Part shown: piece after piece, positions 32,001 through 40,113 of the stretch
Layout: every line of letters starts with the position of its first letter
Position numbering within the stretch: position 1 is the stretch's first letter
NCBI RefSeq assembly: GCF_900114055.1
Contig: NZ_FORR01000015.1
Coordinates: 34,114 to 98,113, forward strand
Direction: 5' to 3'
Source of the DNA: Thermoflavimicrobium dichotomicum
GTDB lineage: Bacteria > Bacillota > Bacilli > Thermoactinomycetales > Thermoactinomycetaceae
Length of the DNA stretch: 64,000 nucleotides
Translations under genes and position numbers: made by a program
Notes under the pieces: generated by a model
What the model saw: only the letters and a program-made list of their open reading frames with translations
Database searches by the model: none
Told to the model about the DNA's origin: nothing

Positions 32001-33680
32001 TTTCGGATAGGCAGGATCGAGTGGCACATACGCCCCTCCTGCTTTTAAAATCCCCAGTAACCCGACAATCAAGTCTGTGGATCGCTCCATACAAATACCT
32101 ACGAGTACTTCAGGACCGACTTCCATACTTCTCAGATAGTGGGCCAACTGGTTCGCTCGCTCATTTAACTCCCGATATGTCAAAGACTCTGTATCCGTGA
32201 GAAGTGCCACTTGATTCGGTGTTTGTTGAGCCTGTTGTTCAAATAACTGATGGATACAAACCGGCCTGATGTCCAAAGCCGTTTCATTCCACTGATCCAG
32301 TTGACGCCGTTCTTGCTCGCTTAACAACGGCAGCTTGCTGATTACCTGCGTCGGTGTTGAGACAATTCCCCACAGTAACGTAACAAAGTTATCAGCCATC
32401 CGCCTGATCGTACTTTCATCAAATAGATCTGTATTATATTCAAAAGCAGCGAGAAGCTGATCCCTTTTCTGATACATCATCAAGGTTAAATCAAATTTCG
32501 AAGTTTTGTGCTCCATCCCAATGGTTTCCACTTGGAGACCGGGCACTGTTTCCAATACTTCCGGTAAATCCTGCAAACCAAACATCACTTGAAACAGGGG
32601 AGAATAGCTCAAACTTCGCTCAGGTTGCAGTTCATGCACCACTTGTTCAAACGGAATATCCTGGTTGGCATAGGCTTCTACAGCCACATTTCGGACACGG
32701 TGCAAAAACTCGCGAAAACTTGGATTCCCCGATAAATCGGTACGGAAGACCAGTGAATTGACAAAGAATCCCACCACATTTTCTACTTCTGGATGATTTC
32801 GGCCTGCTACCGGACTACCCACAGCAATGTCCGACTGACCCGTATAACGGCTGAGCAACACCTTGAATGCGGCAAGTAATGTCATAAACAGGGTCGTTCC
32901 TTCTTGCCGGCTCAATTTCCGCAAGGCAGTCACTAACTCATCGGGAATGATTTGTTGATACGTTGTCCCTTTAAATGTTTGCTCAGACAAGCGTGGACGA
33001 TCTGTAGGCAGTTCCAACACGGGAACGTTTTTCAATTTTTGTTTCCAATAGACCAATTGCTGCTTCATCGCATCTTTCTGTAACCAAACTTTTTGCCATT
33101 CCGAATAATCCGCATATCGTACGGGAATCTCAGATAGATCAAGTGTTGTACGACCTTCGATATACGCTGCATAGAACTGGAACAACTCACGTACCAAAAT
33201 CTCCATCGACCAACCGTCTGAAATGATATGATGCATATGCAACAATAACAACCATTCTCCATCTGCAACACGCAATAAGTGAACCCGCAGTAACGGACCC
33301 CGCTGCAAATCAAAGGGTTCTGCCGCTTCCCGATGCACGAAACTCATGGCTTCTTTCTCAGGATCTGTCGTTTGCCGTAAATCTTTGACAGTCCAGCTGA
33401 TCTTTATTTCATCAGTGAGTATCTGGACAGCCTGACCGTCGATTTCCGTAAACCTCGTACGCAAAGCCTCATGCCGCTGTACCAGTTGCTCCATACTCCA
33501 TTTCAACGCATCACAATGTAAAGTCCCTTTGAGTCGCAAGAGAAATGGGATATGATAAGCTGCCAATTGTGGGTTCAAGCGGTGCAAAAACCATAAGCGT
33601 TGTTGCGCATAAGACATCGGGATCATTTTTTTGGAGGAATCCGTCCGTTCCAGTCGCAAGAGCCTGTGATGATGTTCTGT
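29094..33680 (-). other. NRPS module 2 (C-A-T-E), Ala-like, D-configured
   Basis: L-accepting condensation domain with HHIISDG. The A domain has FDLSVFEIF, VNTVPSA, NLAGEPL and NLYGPSEDTTY, giving code D-L-F-N-N-A-L-T-Y-K (Ala). The carrier GGDSILT is near 30650. The terminal epimerase is intact, so the predicted residue is D-Ala. Confidence 0.85.
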
Positions 33681-36167
33681 CTGGCTTCGATCAATCCATT
33701 CCACCAATTCCCTGACCGTCGTTTTCTCAAAAAGTATACTCACTGACAAGTCCAAACCAAACATTTGATTGATCCGGGAAACAATTTGCCCCGCCAACAG
33801 CGAATGACCACCTAATGCGAAAAAATCATCATTAAGCCCTACTTTTTCAAGCTTCAGCACCTTGCCCCAAATCTCAGCCACCTGTTTTTCTGTTTCTGTT
33901 TGTGGAGTCAAGTATGCTTCTGTATCCATTTCAGGAACAGGTAAAGCATGCCGGTCGATCTTTCCATTTGGCGTTAACGGAAACGAATCCAAAACCACAT
34001 ACACTGTCGGAACCATGTATTCAGGCAATTTCCCCTTTAAATAAGAGCGCCAATCGTCCAATTTTTCTCCACTAATGACCAGATAGGCAACCAGCCGTTT
34101 CTCGCCACTTTCATCCTCATGTGCCATGACCAATGATTCCCGTACTTTTGGATGCTGGTTCAGAACTGCTTCAATTTCTCCCAATTCAATCCGGTATCCT
34201 CGAATCTTGACTTGATGATCCAGCCTGCCTAAAAACTCCAGATTCCCATCTTCCAGGTAACGGACCAGATCCCCTGTCCGGTAGAGCTTTGCTCCCGGAT
34301 CAGAATGAAAGGGGTGGGGGATAAACCTTTGCTTGGTTAATACTTCACGCTGGAAATACCCTTGCGCCAGCCCTGCTCCACCCACATACAGCTCGCCTGG
34401 TACGCCAATGGGAACCGGTTGTAAATAAGCATCCAAAACGTAAACTTCCGTATTCGCAATCGGCCGACCAATAGCCGGAACGGTCTTTCGTCTTATTCCT
34501 TTAGGCACTTCAAACATGGTGGTAACCACTGTATTTTCGGTAGGACCATAATGATTCACCACATCAATCGGGAAATCATGGGGTGGATAAAAGCGCAACT
34601 GGTCTCCACCTGTCAAAAGCTTCCGCAACGTCACTTGCTTCGGCCAATCCAACCACAACACACTTTCCAATAATGGTGTTGGCAAGAAGCTTATGGTAAT
34701 CTGATTCTCAATCAGCCATTCTTTTAGAGCAAGAGGAGACATCCGCACTTCCTCATCTGGAATGTATAAAGAGGCACCTGCTGTCAACGCTGGCCAAATC
34801 TCCCAGACAGAAGCATCAAAGGCTGTACCTGCCAATAAAGTCATACGGTCTTCTGAAGTCACTTGATAAGTCCGCAAATGCCAAAAGATCAGATTCAAGA
34901 TGGAGCGGTGACTGATCATGACCCCCTTTGGCTGCCCAGTGGAACCAGATGTATAAATCATATAAGCCAGATCATCCAACGTGTCATTTGCCTGGATGGA
35001 CCCTTCACTTTCTCTGGCAATCTCCTCCTCATCCAGATCCAGACAAATCAGCCGTTTTGATCCACCTTCCAACTTATCTATCAGATGAGATTTTGTGATA
35101 ATGAGCGACACACAGGAATCCTGTAACATATAGGCGATGCGCTCTTTCGGGTACGTTGGATCGATCGGTACATATGCGCCGCCCGCTTTTAAAATCCCGA
35201 GTAAACCAACAACCAAATCACACGACCGTTCCAAACAAATGGCCACAAAATCACCTGAACGGACTCCCCGTTTCTGTAAATAATGGGCAAGCTGATTTGC
35301 ATTCCGATTCAATTCACCATAGGTAAGCTGACCGTTCTGACTTACTACAGCCAATCGATTAGAGATCTTTTCAGCTTGTTGCTCAATCCATTGATATACA
35401 TACCGATCTTGTGGATATGACTTCTCTGTTTGGTTCCAACTGCGAATTAACTGTTCTTCTTCACTCGTTAAGATGGAATATGTACGAATCGTTCCCTCTG
35501 GACGCATCACACTTTCTTCCAACAAACGAAGAAAATGTTGTGCCATTCGCTGAATCTTGTCTTGATTAAAAAGTTTGGAGTCATATGTAAAACGGGCGAT
35601 CCATTGATTCTCATGCTGCAAGATACCCAATTTCAGTTCAAACGACGGACTGCCCCCATGGTCATCCTTCTGATCAGTTAACCATGCAAACTGTACAGCG
35701 AAAAGGGACAGACCTTTCTCTGTTTCCAATCCAAGCTCTTTGACGATCGACTTAAAGGAACCCGTCACATGCTGAAGCGACTTGTCTACCTTTTGACGAA
35801 CCTGCTTGATCCAGTCATAAAATCTGGGATTTTCAATTCCTTTCATCCGAAACAAAACAGGATAAGCTCCTCCGTCCAATGCGCCACCTACCACCATATC
35901 CTTTTGACCACTATAACGAAGAAGCAAAATTTTAAATAGAGAAAAAACCGTGACCGAAAAAGGGACACCCATCTCCCTGCTGAACCCCTCTAATTTTCCC
36001 ATCCATCTCTGCGGGAGTTCTACCTCTATCTTAGCCTGTTCAAACGGTTCATTGAGTGAACGCGGATAATCGGTTGGCAATTGTAATGCGGATGCCCCGC
36101 GTAATACATGTCTCCAATATGACAGTTCTTCTACAGGAACCGACAGCAACGGATTATGCAAGTTCAT
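29094..36167 (-). CDS. Non-ribosomal peptide synthetase, first subunit (gene A), modules 1-2
   Basis: A protein of 2357 residues. The ATG at 36167 has GGAGGG 8 nt upstream. Residues 1-240 are the C-terminal half of a condensation domain without an HHxxxDG motif, then A1-T1 (to about residue 860), C-A2-T2 and a terminal epimerase to the end. T1 reads GGHSLLA and T2 GGDSILT. C2 has HHIISDG at about residue 982. The epimerase has HHLAVDGVSW, EGHGRE, RTVGWFTSIYP and FNYLGQFD. Lacking a working first condensation domain, this should be the initiation subunit. It ends in an epimerase and should hand a dipeptide with a D second residue to gene B. No acyl-activating or formylating domain is fused at the front, so the N-terminus may be unacylated. 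Confidence 0.97.
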   Translation of the reverse strand: MNLHNPLLSVPVEELSYWRHVLRGASALQLPTDYPRSLNEPFEQAKIEVELPQRWMGKLEGFSREMGVPFSVTVFSLFKILLLRYSGQKDMVVGGALDGGAYPVLFRMKGIENPRFYDWIKQVRQKVDKSLQHVTGSFKSIVKELGLETEKGLSLFAVQFAWLTDQKDDHGGSPSFELKLGILQHENQWIARFTYDSKLFNQDKIQRMAQHFLRLLEESVMRPEGTIRTYSILTSEEEQLIRSWNQTEKSYPQDRYVYQWIEQQAEKISNRLAVVSQNGQLTYGELNRNANQLAHYLQKRGVRSGDFVAICLERSCDLVVGLLGILKAGGAYVPIDPTYPKERIAYMLQDSCVSLIITKSHLIDKLEGGSKRLICLDLDEEEIARESEGSIQANDTLDDLAYMIYTSGSTGQPKGVMISHRSILNLIFWHLRTYQVTSEDRMTLLAGTAFDASVWEIWPALTAGASLYIPDEEVRMSPLALKEWLIENQITISFLPTPLLESVLWLDWPKQVTLRKLLTGGDQLRFYPPHDFPIDVVNHYGPTENTVVTTMFEVPKGIRRKTVPAIGRPIANTEVYVLDAYLQPVPIGVPGELYVGGAGLAQGYFQREVLTKQRFIPHPFHSDPGAKLYRTGDLVRYLEDGNLEFLGRLDHQVKIRGYRIELGEIEAVLNQHPKVRESLVMAHEDESGEKRLVAYLVISGEKLDDWRSYLKGKLPEYMVPTVYVVLDSFPLTPNGKIDRHALPVPEMDTEAYLTPQTETEKQVAEIWGKVLKLEKVGLNDDFFALGGHSLLAGQIVSRINQMFGLDLSVSILFEKTTVRELVEWIDRSQTEHHHRLLRLERTDSSKKMIPMSYAQQRLWFLHRLNPQLAAYHIPFLLRLKGTLHCDALKWSMEQLVQRHEALRTRFTEIDGQAVQILTDEIKISWTVKDLRQTTDPEKEAMSFVHREAAEPFDLQRGPLLRVHLLRVADGEWLLLLHMHHIISDGWSMEILVRELFQFYAAYIEGRTTLDLSEIPVRYADYSEWQKVWLQKDAMKQQLVYWKQKLKNVPVLELPTDRPRLSEQTFKGTTYQQIIPDELVTALRKLSRQEGTTLFMTLLAAFKVLLSRYTGQSDIAVGSPVAGRNHPEVENVVGFFVNSLVFRTDLSGNPSFREFLHRVRNVAVEAYANQDIPFEQVVHELQPERSLSYSPLFQVMFGLQDLPEVLETVPGLQVETIGMEHKTSKFDLTLMMYQKRDQLLAAFEYNTDLFDESTIRRMADNFVTLLWGIVSTPTQVISKLPLLSEQERRQLDQWNETALDIRPVCIHQLFEQQAQQTPNQVALLTDTESLTYRELNERANQLAHYLRSMEVGPEVLVGICMERSTDLIVGLLGILKAGGAYVPLDPAYPKERIAYMLEDSRVKVLLTQEKLLSELPDTSAMVVCLDRDQQLIREKSIKNTESEVQPEHLAYVIYTSGSTGNPKGVMIEHRSTVTLIQWAYHVFLPDELKGVLAATSVCFDLSVFEIFVPLGCGGMVILADNALELPYLAARHQVTLVNTVPSAAKELLKIGGFPSSVKVVNLAGEPLPQTLVRQLYQLGTVEKVYNLYGPSEDTTYSTFALIEKDDPRSPSIGCPIANTEAYVLDAHLERVPIGVPGELYLGGFGLSRGYLNKPELTQERFIPHPFRDHSEARLYKTGDLVRYRTDGQLEFLGRTDYQVKVRGFRIELGEIEARLRQHPYVSEVVVVAREDVPGEKRLVAYLVLKEQQQANMEKWRSYLKQKLPDYMIPSAFVVLDAMPLTPNGKIDRKQLPRPEQQHLELSSRFQAPQTELEQALAEIWCKVLGMKQVGIYDSFFELGGDSILTLQVIAEASKQGLYLTPKHFFEYPTIFQLAKVAGDTSSIEAEQGIVTGELPLTPIQHWFFELEIPNRHNWNQSVVLKLRPGIDASLLEQAIQQVVEHHDALRLRFKEQENLWHQWNAAEERMNLFQKINKADVPASERERWLQKELDHAESRLNIERGPLLQTVWVDFGETCYLVMVIHHLAVDGVSWRIILEDIQTVYEQLRTGQEVILPRKTTSYKEWAFRLQQYARSKSLLAEHSFWVHQLTDAVYRIPVDDARASAREKKVNQLVRSLNMEETNLLLKEAPNRFRAKLPEILLTALVETFAEWTKRRSLLVHLEGHGRENVIEGVDITRTVGWFTSIYPVFLQLKQAKTLSESLAEVKEQLRQVPHNGFGYGILRYLAEEETVRQMKQIPQAEVSFNYLGQFDQLLMESPCFSKWVQFNGPSEKQASVRPHLIDIAAMVTEGCLRVMWIYDEAYHQPETIERLAQHYLKWLRAMLHDQTTARFTPSDFSKAKLSKTELNKVLAKLTKKKR
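33680..36167 (-). other. NRPS module 1 (half C-A-T), starter, Leu-like
   Basis: The protein begins within a condensation-like domain (YWRHVLRG...LQLPTDYPRS). The region matching GFFVNTLVFRTDL in the other modules is missing or replaced. The A1 code is D-A-W-F-L-G-H-V-V-K (FDASVWEIW, SFLPTP, LTGGDQL, NHYGPTENTVV). The carrier is GGHSLLA near 33803. Confidence 0.85.
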
Positions 36168-36589
36168 TTATGTACCCTCCGAAGAATATAATCTCATCAA
36201 TATATGATTTATTTTGTTCAGGTATATTTTTATTCCTAATCCATCGATTGTGACCATAATTTGTAATCGAACAAGGAAGAAAATTTTTGACTAGGCAGTT
36301 ATTTTATAATTATATATTTTTACTGTATTATTTTTATACAAAATAGACATTGTTTAATTTGTATTTGAAATGAACTCTTTTTAAACCCAGATAAACCAAG
36401 CGTTCTATGAAAACTTATGCATCCAGCGAAAAATCATCTGATTAAATTTTATTTTATACTATTAAAAGGACAGCGAATTGTCAATATATTTTTTATGTGA
36501 GATCAATTCGATATTCAACCTAAATGGGATATATTCAATTTAAAAATATTATAAATATTCATTCCAAACTCTTGGTCAGGGCGATTTTT

Positions 36590-36666
36590 TTAATAAAACA
36601 AAGCGGAGGGATGTGTTCCCTCCTCCGTGACGATTTCTGTACCATCACAACCACTCCGAAAGGAAC
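36590..36666 (-). promoter_or_regulatory. Candidate transcription attenuator in the NRPS leader
   Basis: On the minus strand a terminator-like hairpin GGAGGGA-acaca-TCCCTCC (36605-36623) is followed by a U-rich GCTTTGTTTTATT. Its 5' arm is shared by an alternative pairing: GTTCCTTTC (36658-36666) with GGAGGGAAC (36615-36623), 9 consecutive pairs including two G-U. That stem encloses an inner 8-bp hairpin GTGATGGT / ATCGTCAC (36627-36648). The two folds exclude each other, which is the logic of an attenuator. It faces the NRPS operon about 430 nt upstream of gene A. A T-box-like TGGTAC is present, but the rest of the T-box consensus is not. Confidence 0.4.
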
Positions 36667-36735
36667 CCATCCCGAAATGCGAGAGAAAACACATATTTTC
36701 AGATAGCTTAAAAACAGGTTTTTTCACTTGATCAC

Positions 36736-36769
36736 AGAAAAAAGCCACCCGCATTTTCCGGATGGCTTC
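36736..36769 (-). terminator. Intrinsic terminator of lysP
   Basis: The minus strand reads AAGCCATCCG, a short loop, CGGGTGGCTT and then a run of T. It starts just after the lysP stop. Confidence 0.85.
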
Positions 36770-36776
36770 TCTAGCT

Positions 36777-38228
36777 TTATTTTACTTCCTTTTTCAACTC
36801 ATCAAACTGGATTTCATGAAGTGGAATCACTTTCGTTTTCTTCACCCATTTATATCCTAACCAGATCACAAGGAAGACAGGTAATGTAATATACGTTTCC
36901 GCCATTTCCAGCCAGTTTCCCTGTTGAATGGCTTCGATGTTTTGTCCCAGAATGATAACCATACACAGTGCAAAAGCAAACAAGGGACCAAATGGATACC
37001 ATTTTGCCCGATACGGCAAATCATTCAAATCTCTGCCCTGTGCCACATACGCTTTACGGAAACGATAATGGCTAATGGCAATCCCTACCCAGGCAATAAA
37101 TCCGGACAATCCCGAAGCGTTAATCAACCAGGTATAGACGGTTTTATCTCCAAACAAAGATGACAGGAAGGTCAGGGCACCTACTAAAGCAGTCAAAAGC
37201 AGAGCAAAAATCGGTACACCCCGTTGGTTGAGTTTCGCAAAAATTTTGGGCGCCTGTCCTTCTTTAGCCAAGCTCCATAACATCCGGGTTGCCACATACA
37301 TGCCAGAGTTTCCAGCAGATAACACAGATGTTAATATAACCGCATTCATGACAGAAGCTGCAAATGCAAGACCTGCACGTTCAAACACCAGGGTAAATGG
37401 ACTGTAAGCCACACTCTCACTTTCATTGAGCAAACGGGGATCGGTATAAGGAATCAAAAGCCCGATCACAAAAATCGCCAACACGTAAAAGAGAAGAATG
37501 CGCCAGAACACTTGTCTGATCGATTTGGGTACATTTTCTCGCGGATTTTCACTTTCACCTGCAGCTACACCAACAATCTCCGTTCCCTGGAAGGAAAATC
37601 CGGCAATCATAAACACACCCAGAATGGCAAAGAACCCACCGTGGAAAGGACCTCCATCCAAGGCAAAGTTTTTAAAGCCAATCGCTTCGCTACCCATGAT
37701 TCCAAAAATGGTTAATACTCCGACGATCAAAAAGATAATGACGGTTGCTACTTTAATGAAGGAAAACCAATATTCAGACTCTCCATAAACCCGTACAGAG
37801 ACATAGTTCAGGAGGAATAGCAGAACCAGAAAAATCGAGCTCCAGACGATCGAACTTACTTGCGGGAACCAATATTGCATGAGCATGGAAGCTGTGGCAA
37901 TATCAACAGCCAAGGTGATCGCCCAGTTATACCAATAGTTCCATCCCAATGCAAATCCCAAAGCCGGATCAACAAACTTCGATGAATACGTACTGAATGA
38001 TCCTGAAACAGGGATAAATGTGGTCAACTCACCGAGGCTCGTCATTAAGAAGTAAACCATGATTCCAATCACGATATAAGAGAGTAATGCACCACCTGGT
38101 CCAGCATCATGAATGACTTTCCCGCTTGCCAAAAACAAACCGGTACCAATCGCTCCGCCAATGGCGATCATTGACATGTGTCGCGCTTTTAGTTTACGCT
38201 GTAATTGTGTGTTACTTGTTTTTTCCAT
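36777..38228 (-). CDS. lysP: Lysine-specific amino acid permease (APC family)
   Basis: About 483 residues from the ATG at 38228, which has AAGGTGA 5 nt upstream (a GTG 15 nt further out is less likely). The protein is an amino acid-polyamine-organocation transporter with about 12 hydrophobic segments. It has the family N-terminus LKARHMSMIAIGGAIGTGLF and the loop motif GESENPRENVPKSIRQVFWR. It should import lysine through the cytoplasmic membrane. The lysine assignment rests mainly on the L-box riboswitch directly upstream, plus close resemblance to LysP/YvsH proteins. It has its own terminator and no operon partner. Confidence 0.9.
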   Translation of the reverse strand: MEKTSNTQLQRKLKARHMSMIAIGGAIGTGLFLASGKVIHDAGPGGALLSYIVIGIMVYFLMTSLGELTTFIPVSGSFSTYSSKFVDPALGFALGWNYWYNWAITLAVDIATASMLMQYWFPQVSSIVWSSIFLVLLFLLNYVSVRVYGESEYWFSFIKVATVIIFLIVGVLTIFGIMGSEAIGFKNFALDGGPFHGGFFAILGVFMIAGFSFQGTEIVGVAAGESENPRENVPKSIRQVFWRILLFYVLAIFVIGLLIPYTDPRLLNESESVAYSPFTLVFERAGLAFAASVMNAVILTSVLSAGNSGMYVATRMLWSLAKEGQAPKIFAKLNQRGVPIFALLLTALVGALTFLSSLFGDKTVYTWLINASGLSGFIAWVGIAISHYRFRKAYVAQGRDLNDLPYRAKWYPFGPLFAFALCMVIILGQNIEAIQQGNWLEMAETYITLPVFLVIWLGYKWVKKTKVIPLHEIQFDELKKEVK

Positions 38229-38253
38229 CCTTTTCACCTTCACTTCTAAAATA

Positions 38254-38288
38254 AAAAATACCGTCCGAAAATATAGGACGGTATTTTT
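38254..38288 (-). terminator. Riboswitch-controlled terminator of lysP
   Basis: A perfect 13-bp stem (AAAAATACCGTCC / GGACGGTATTTTT) with a 9-nt loop, ending 26 nt upstream of the lysP start. It is the expression platform of the L-box. Confidence 0.88.
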
Positions 38289-38515
38289 GTTTCAAAAACC
38301 CGTACCCCATACTTTCGTGAAATAGCCCTCCACGATTACTTGCCCAGTAATCGTGACAGTCCTGCCCCTATTCGGAAACAGCACCAGCTTGTCCCGCCCA
38401 GAGAAAGCAAGACAAACTTCGGCGACTTTTCCTTTCTTCAAATAGTCATCGATCTCTCTGTATCTCCTACTTGAATACTGATAAAAGCCGCTCCTCTACT
38501 TCATCGAATGATGTC
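38254..38515 (-). promoter_or_regulatory. Lysine riboswitch (L-box) of lysP
   Basis: The minus-strand leader contains hallmark L-box blocks in the right order: GATGAAGTAGAGGAGCGGC, AGTA, GAAGAAAGGAAAAGTCGCCG followed by AAG, GGGGCAGGACTGTCACG and GTGGAGGGCTATTTC. An intrinsic terminator follows. In this family lysine binding favours the terminator, so lysine should shut down its own importer. The aptamer covers roughly 38300-38515. Confidence 0.88.
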
Positions 38516-38945
38516 AGGGTCAATATTCATTTATTAGCTTTATATATAAAATAACTAATTAATAAAATAAAGTCAATCGGTATTAATTTACATTAGTCAA
38601 TAAATATATAAATTTATATTTGTAAAAAAGGATATTTCCAATAAACGCGGGCATGAAATCATCATCATCCCAAACCGCTATCCAAGCGAAAAGAAACCGC
38701 TTTCTATTCTTTTTGTACTCAATCTTTCTCTCTCAAAAATTTGATCCCTTTTGCTGTCAGGTTCATTCTTTTATTCAAAATATAAAATAAAGCTTTATTA
38801 ATATAAATAAAAACCCGGAATCTTTACATTTGAGAGATCCTGGATCTAGCTTGTTGACAAATTTACCGTTATATACCAGGGTTGTTGACAGCCACATCCA
38901 GCATCTTCACATTCGAAAGATCCCAGGTTTTTTAGATTTTTTATC
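38516..38945. other. Intergenic region with a short tandem repeat motif
   Basis: 430 bases with no gene. The part near 38516-38600 is AT-rich and should hold the lysP promoter. Two 22-nt relatives, at 38818-38841 and 38901-38924, read ATCTTTACATTTGAGAGATCC and ATCTTCACATTCGAAAGATCC on the plus strand (differences at 4 places). TTGTTGACA also occurs twice between them. I do not recognise the motif. Confidence 0.5.
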
Positions 38946-39992
38946 TTAATTCTTTACGCTTCCCATTTTCCATCCATAAACATTGAACAACATGAGCCAG
39001 TCCGCAATGGTACGATCTTTTGTGTCATTGGAATGATAGGTAACATAGATGCCCATGTTATCTTTTTTAGTAATCGCTGCTGAGTGCTCGATATCTTTAT
39101 CCCCATCAAAGTCTACATTGATGATGTCCCCAATCTCCAACTCTTCTGCTTTATTTGCCAGTTCGGCTCTTGTCTTGAAATGTCTGAAAAATCCGTTTGC
39201 AACTCCCCAGGAGATGGATGGCTTCTGATCCGAGTAGTACCAAACGGTCGAACCGGATCTGACCTGCTTGATTCCGCCCACTTTCACAATCTGTGACGCA
39301 AAATTGGTACAATCGGCCCAGCAATCATAGCATCCACCATTCGCTCGACTGTAGTAGCCATACTCTTCATTGTTTCGCTTGTTCCACCATTTATAAGCAT
39401 ATTCCCTTGCCATAAAACGATGATATCCATTGTTTGCAATCACGTCAGGCGACTGGATCTTTCCTTTTGGAGAGTAAGATTTGGGAACGGCCAGTTTTGG
39501 ACTGTCCGGGATTGGCAATAATCCTTGCAGTTCTTCTTCTTCATCTGGAGTGATGGTTCCCAAACGCCATTTTTTCTCCAATTCCCTAATCCGCTGATTT
39601 TTCCATTTGTTTTCATATACATCTACATATTTCGCATAGGCTACCATCGTCTTTTGTTGATAAGGAGTCAAATGTTCGAGATTCAATGCTGCCATATAAA
39701 CCACTTCTCTGAATTTGGCATCATTGATATCCGGTTTTACCTGGATGTTCAATTTTTGTGCCAATTTTTGTGCGATTTTTACGGCAACTTGATGATCTTT
39801 TGGCAATGGTACATCCTTTTCTTTATAATAAGCAACAGGCACTGTTAGCTCGCTTTTCAGCATGAAGTTTTCCAATAAGGATTGTGATAAGGCAGGAATT
39901 GACTGGACTTCGCCATAAGCTGCCATTGGTGCCAAAATCATCAGCGAAATCATTCCCACCATTGACCAGATCAACGAGCATCTTTTCAACAC
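38946..39992 (-). CDS. Secreted protein with a putative amidase (Amidase_6) domain
   Basis: 348 residues from a GTG at 39992, with GGAGGG just upstream (an adjacent TTG is equally possible). The N-terminus is a signal peptide (LIWSMVGMISLMILAPMAAYG). Residues about 200-345 match the putative amidase family PF12671: YAYKWWNKRN, DCWADCTNFASQ with the likely catalytic Cys, a GG, WYY, SWGVANGFF, GDIINVD, IEHSAAITK and YHSNDT. The middle is a charged helical linker. It probably acts outside the cell on the wall or on peptides; the substrate is unknown. It is a single gene with no obvious operon partner. Confidence 0.8.
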   Translation of the reverse strand: MLKRCSLIWSMVGMISLMILAPMAAYGEVQSIPALSQSLLENFMLKSELTVPVAYYKEKDVPLPKDHQVAVKIAQKLAQKLNIQVKPDINDAKFREVVYMAALNLEHLTPYQQKTMVAYAKYVDVYENKWKNQRIRELEKKWRLGTITPDEEEELQGLLPIPDSPKLAVPKSYSPKGKIQSPDVIANNGYHRFMAREYAYKWWNKRNNEEYGYYSRANGGCYDCWADCTNFASQIVKVGGIKQVRSGSTVWYYSDQKPSISWGVANGFFRHFKTRAELANKAEELEIGDIINVDFDGDKDIEHSAAITKKDNMGIYVTYHSNDTKDRTIADWLMLFNVYGWKMGSVKN

Positions 39993-40080
39993 AAACCCTC
40001 CATTTCAAACGATGTAAGATAATGGCAATTTACTATACCTTTATTCCACAATGAATATTAAATACCTCTTTTCTTTCCAA

Positions 40081-40109
40081 AAATAGAAGCACCCTCATGC
40101 AGGGTGCTT
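40081..40109 (-). terminator. Terminator of dynA
   Basis: The minus strand reads AAGCACCCT, a short loop, AGGGTGCTT and CTATTTTT, right after the dynA stop. Confidence 0.85.
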
Positions 40110-40113
40110 ATCC

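Larger units (their letters stand above)
36168..36776. other. AT-rich intergenic region upstream of the NRPS operon
   Basis: 609 bases with no gene. The part next to gene A is very AT-rich. It holds a dyad TCGATT/AATCGA at 36244-36270, which could be an operator about 80 nt upstream of the gene A start. A terminator/antiterminator arrangement lies at 36590-36666 and the lysP terminator at its right end. I see no single convincing sigma-A promoter for gene A. Confidence 0.6.

Noticed and set aside
36590..36735. Calling the NRPS leader a T-box riboswitch
   Set aside because: Only TGGTAC is present; the ACCGCG part of the T-box and room for stem I are missing, so it is kept as a generic attenuator candidate.
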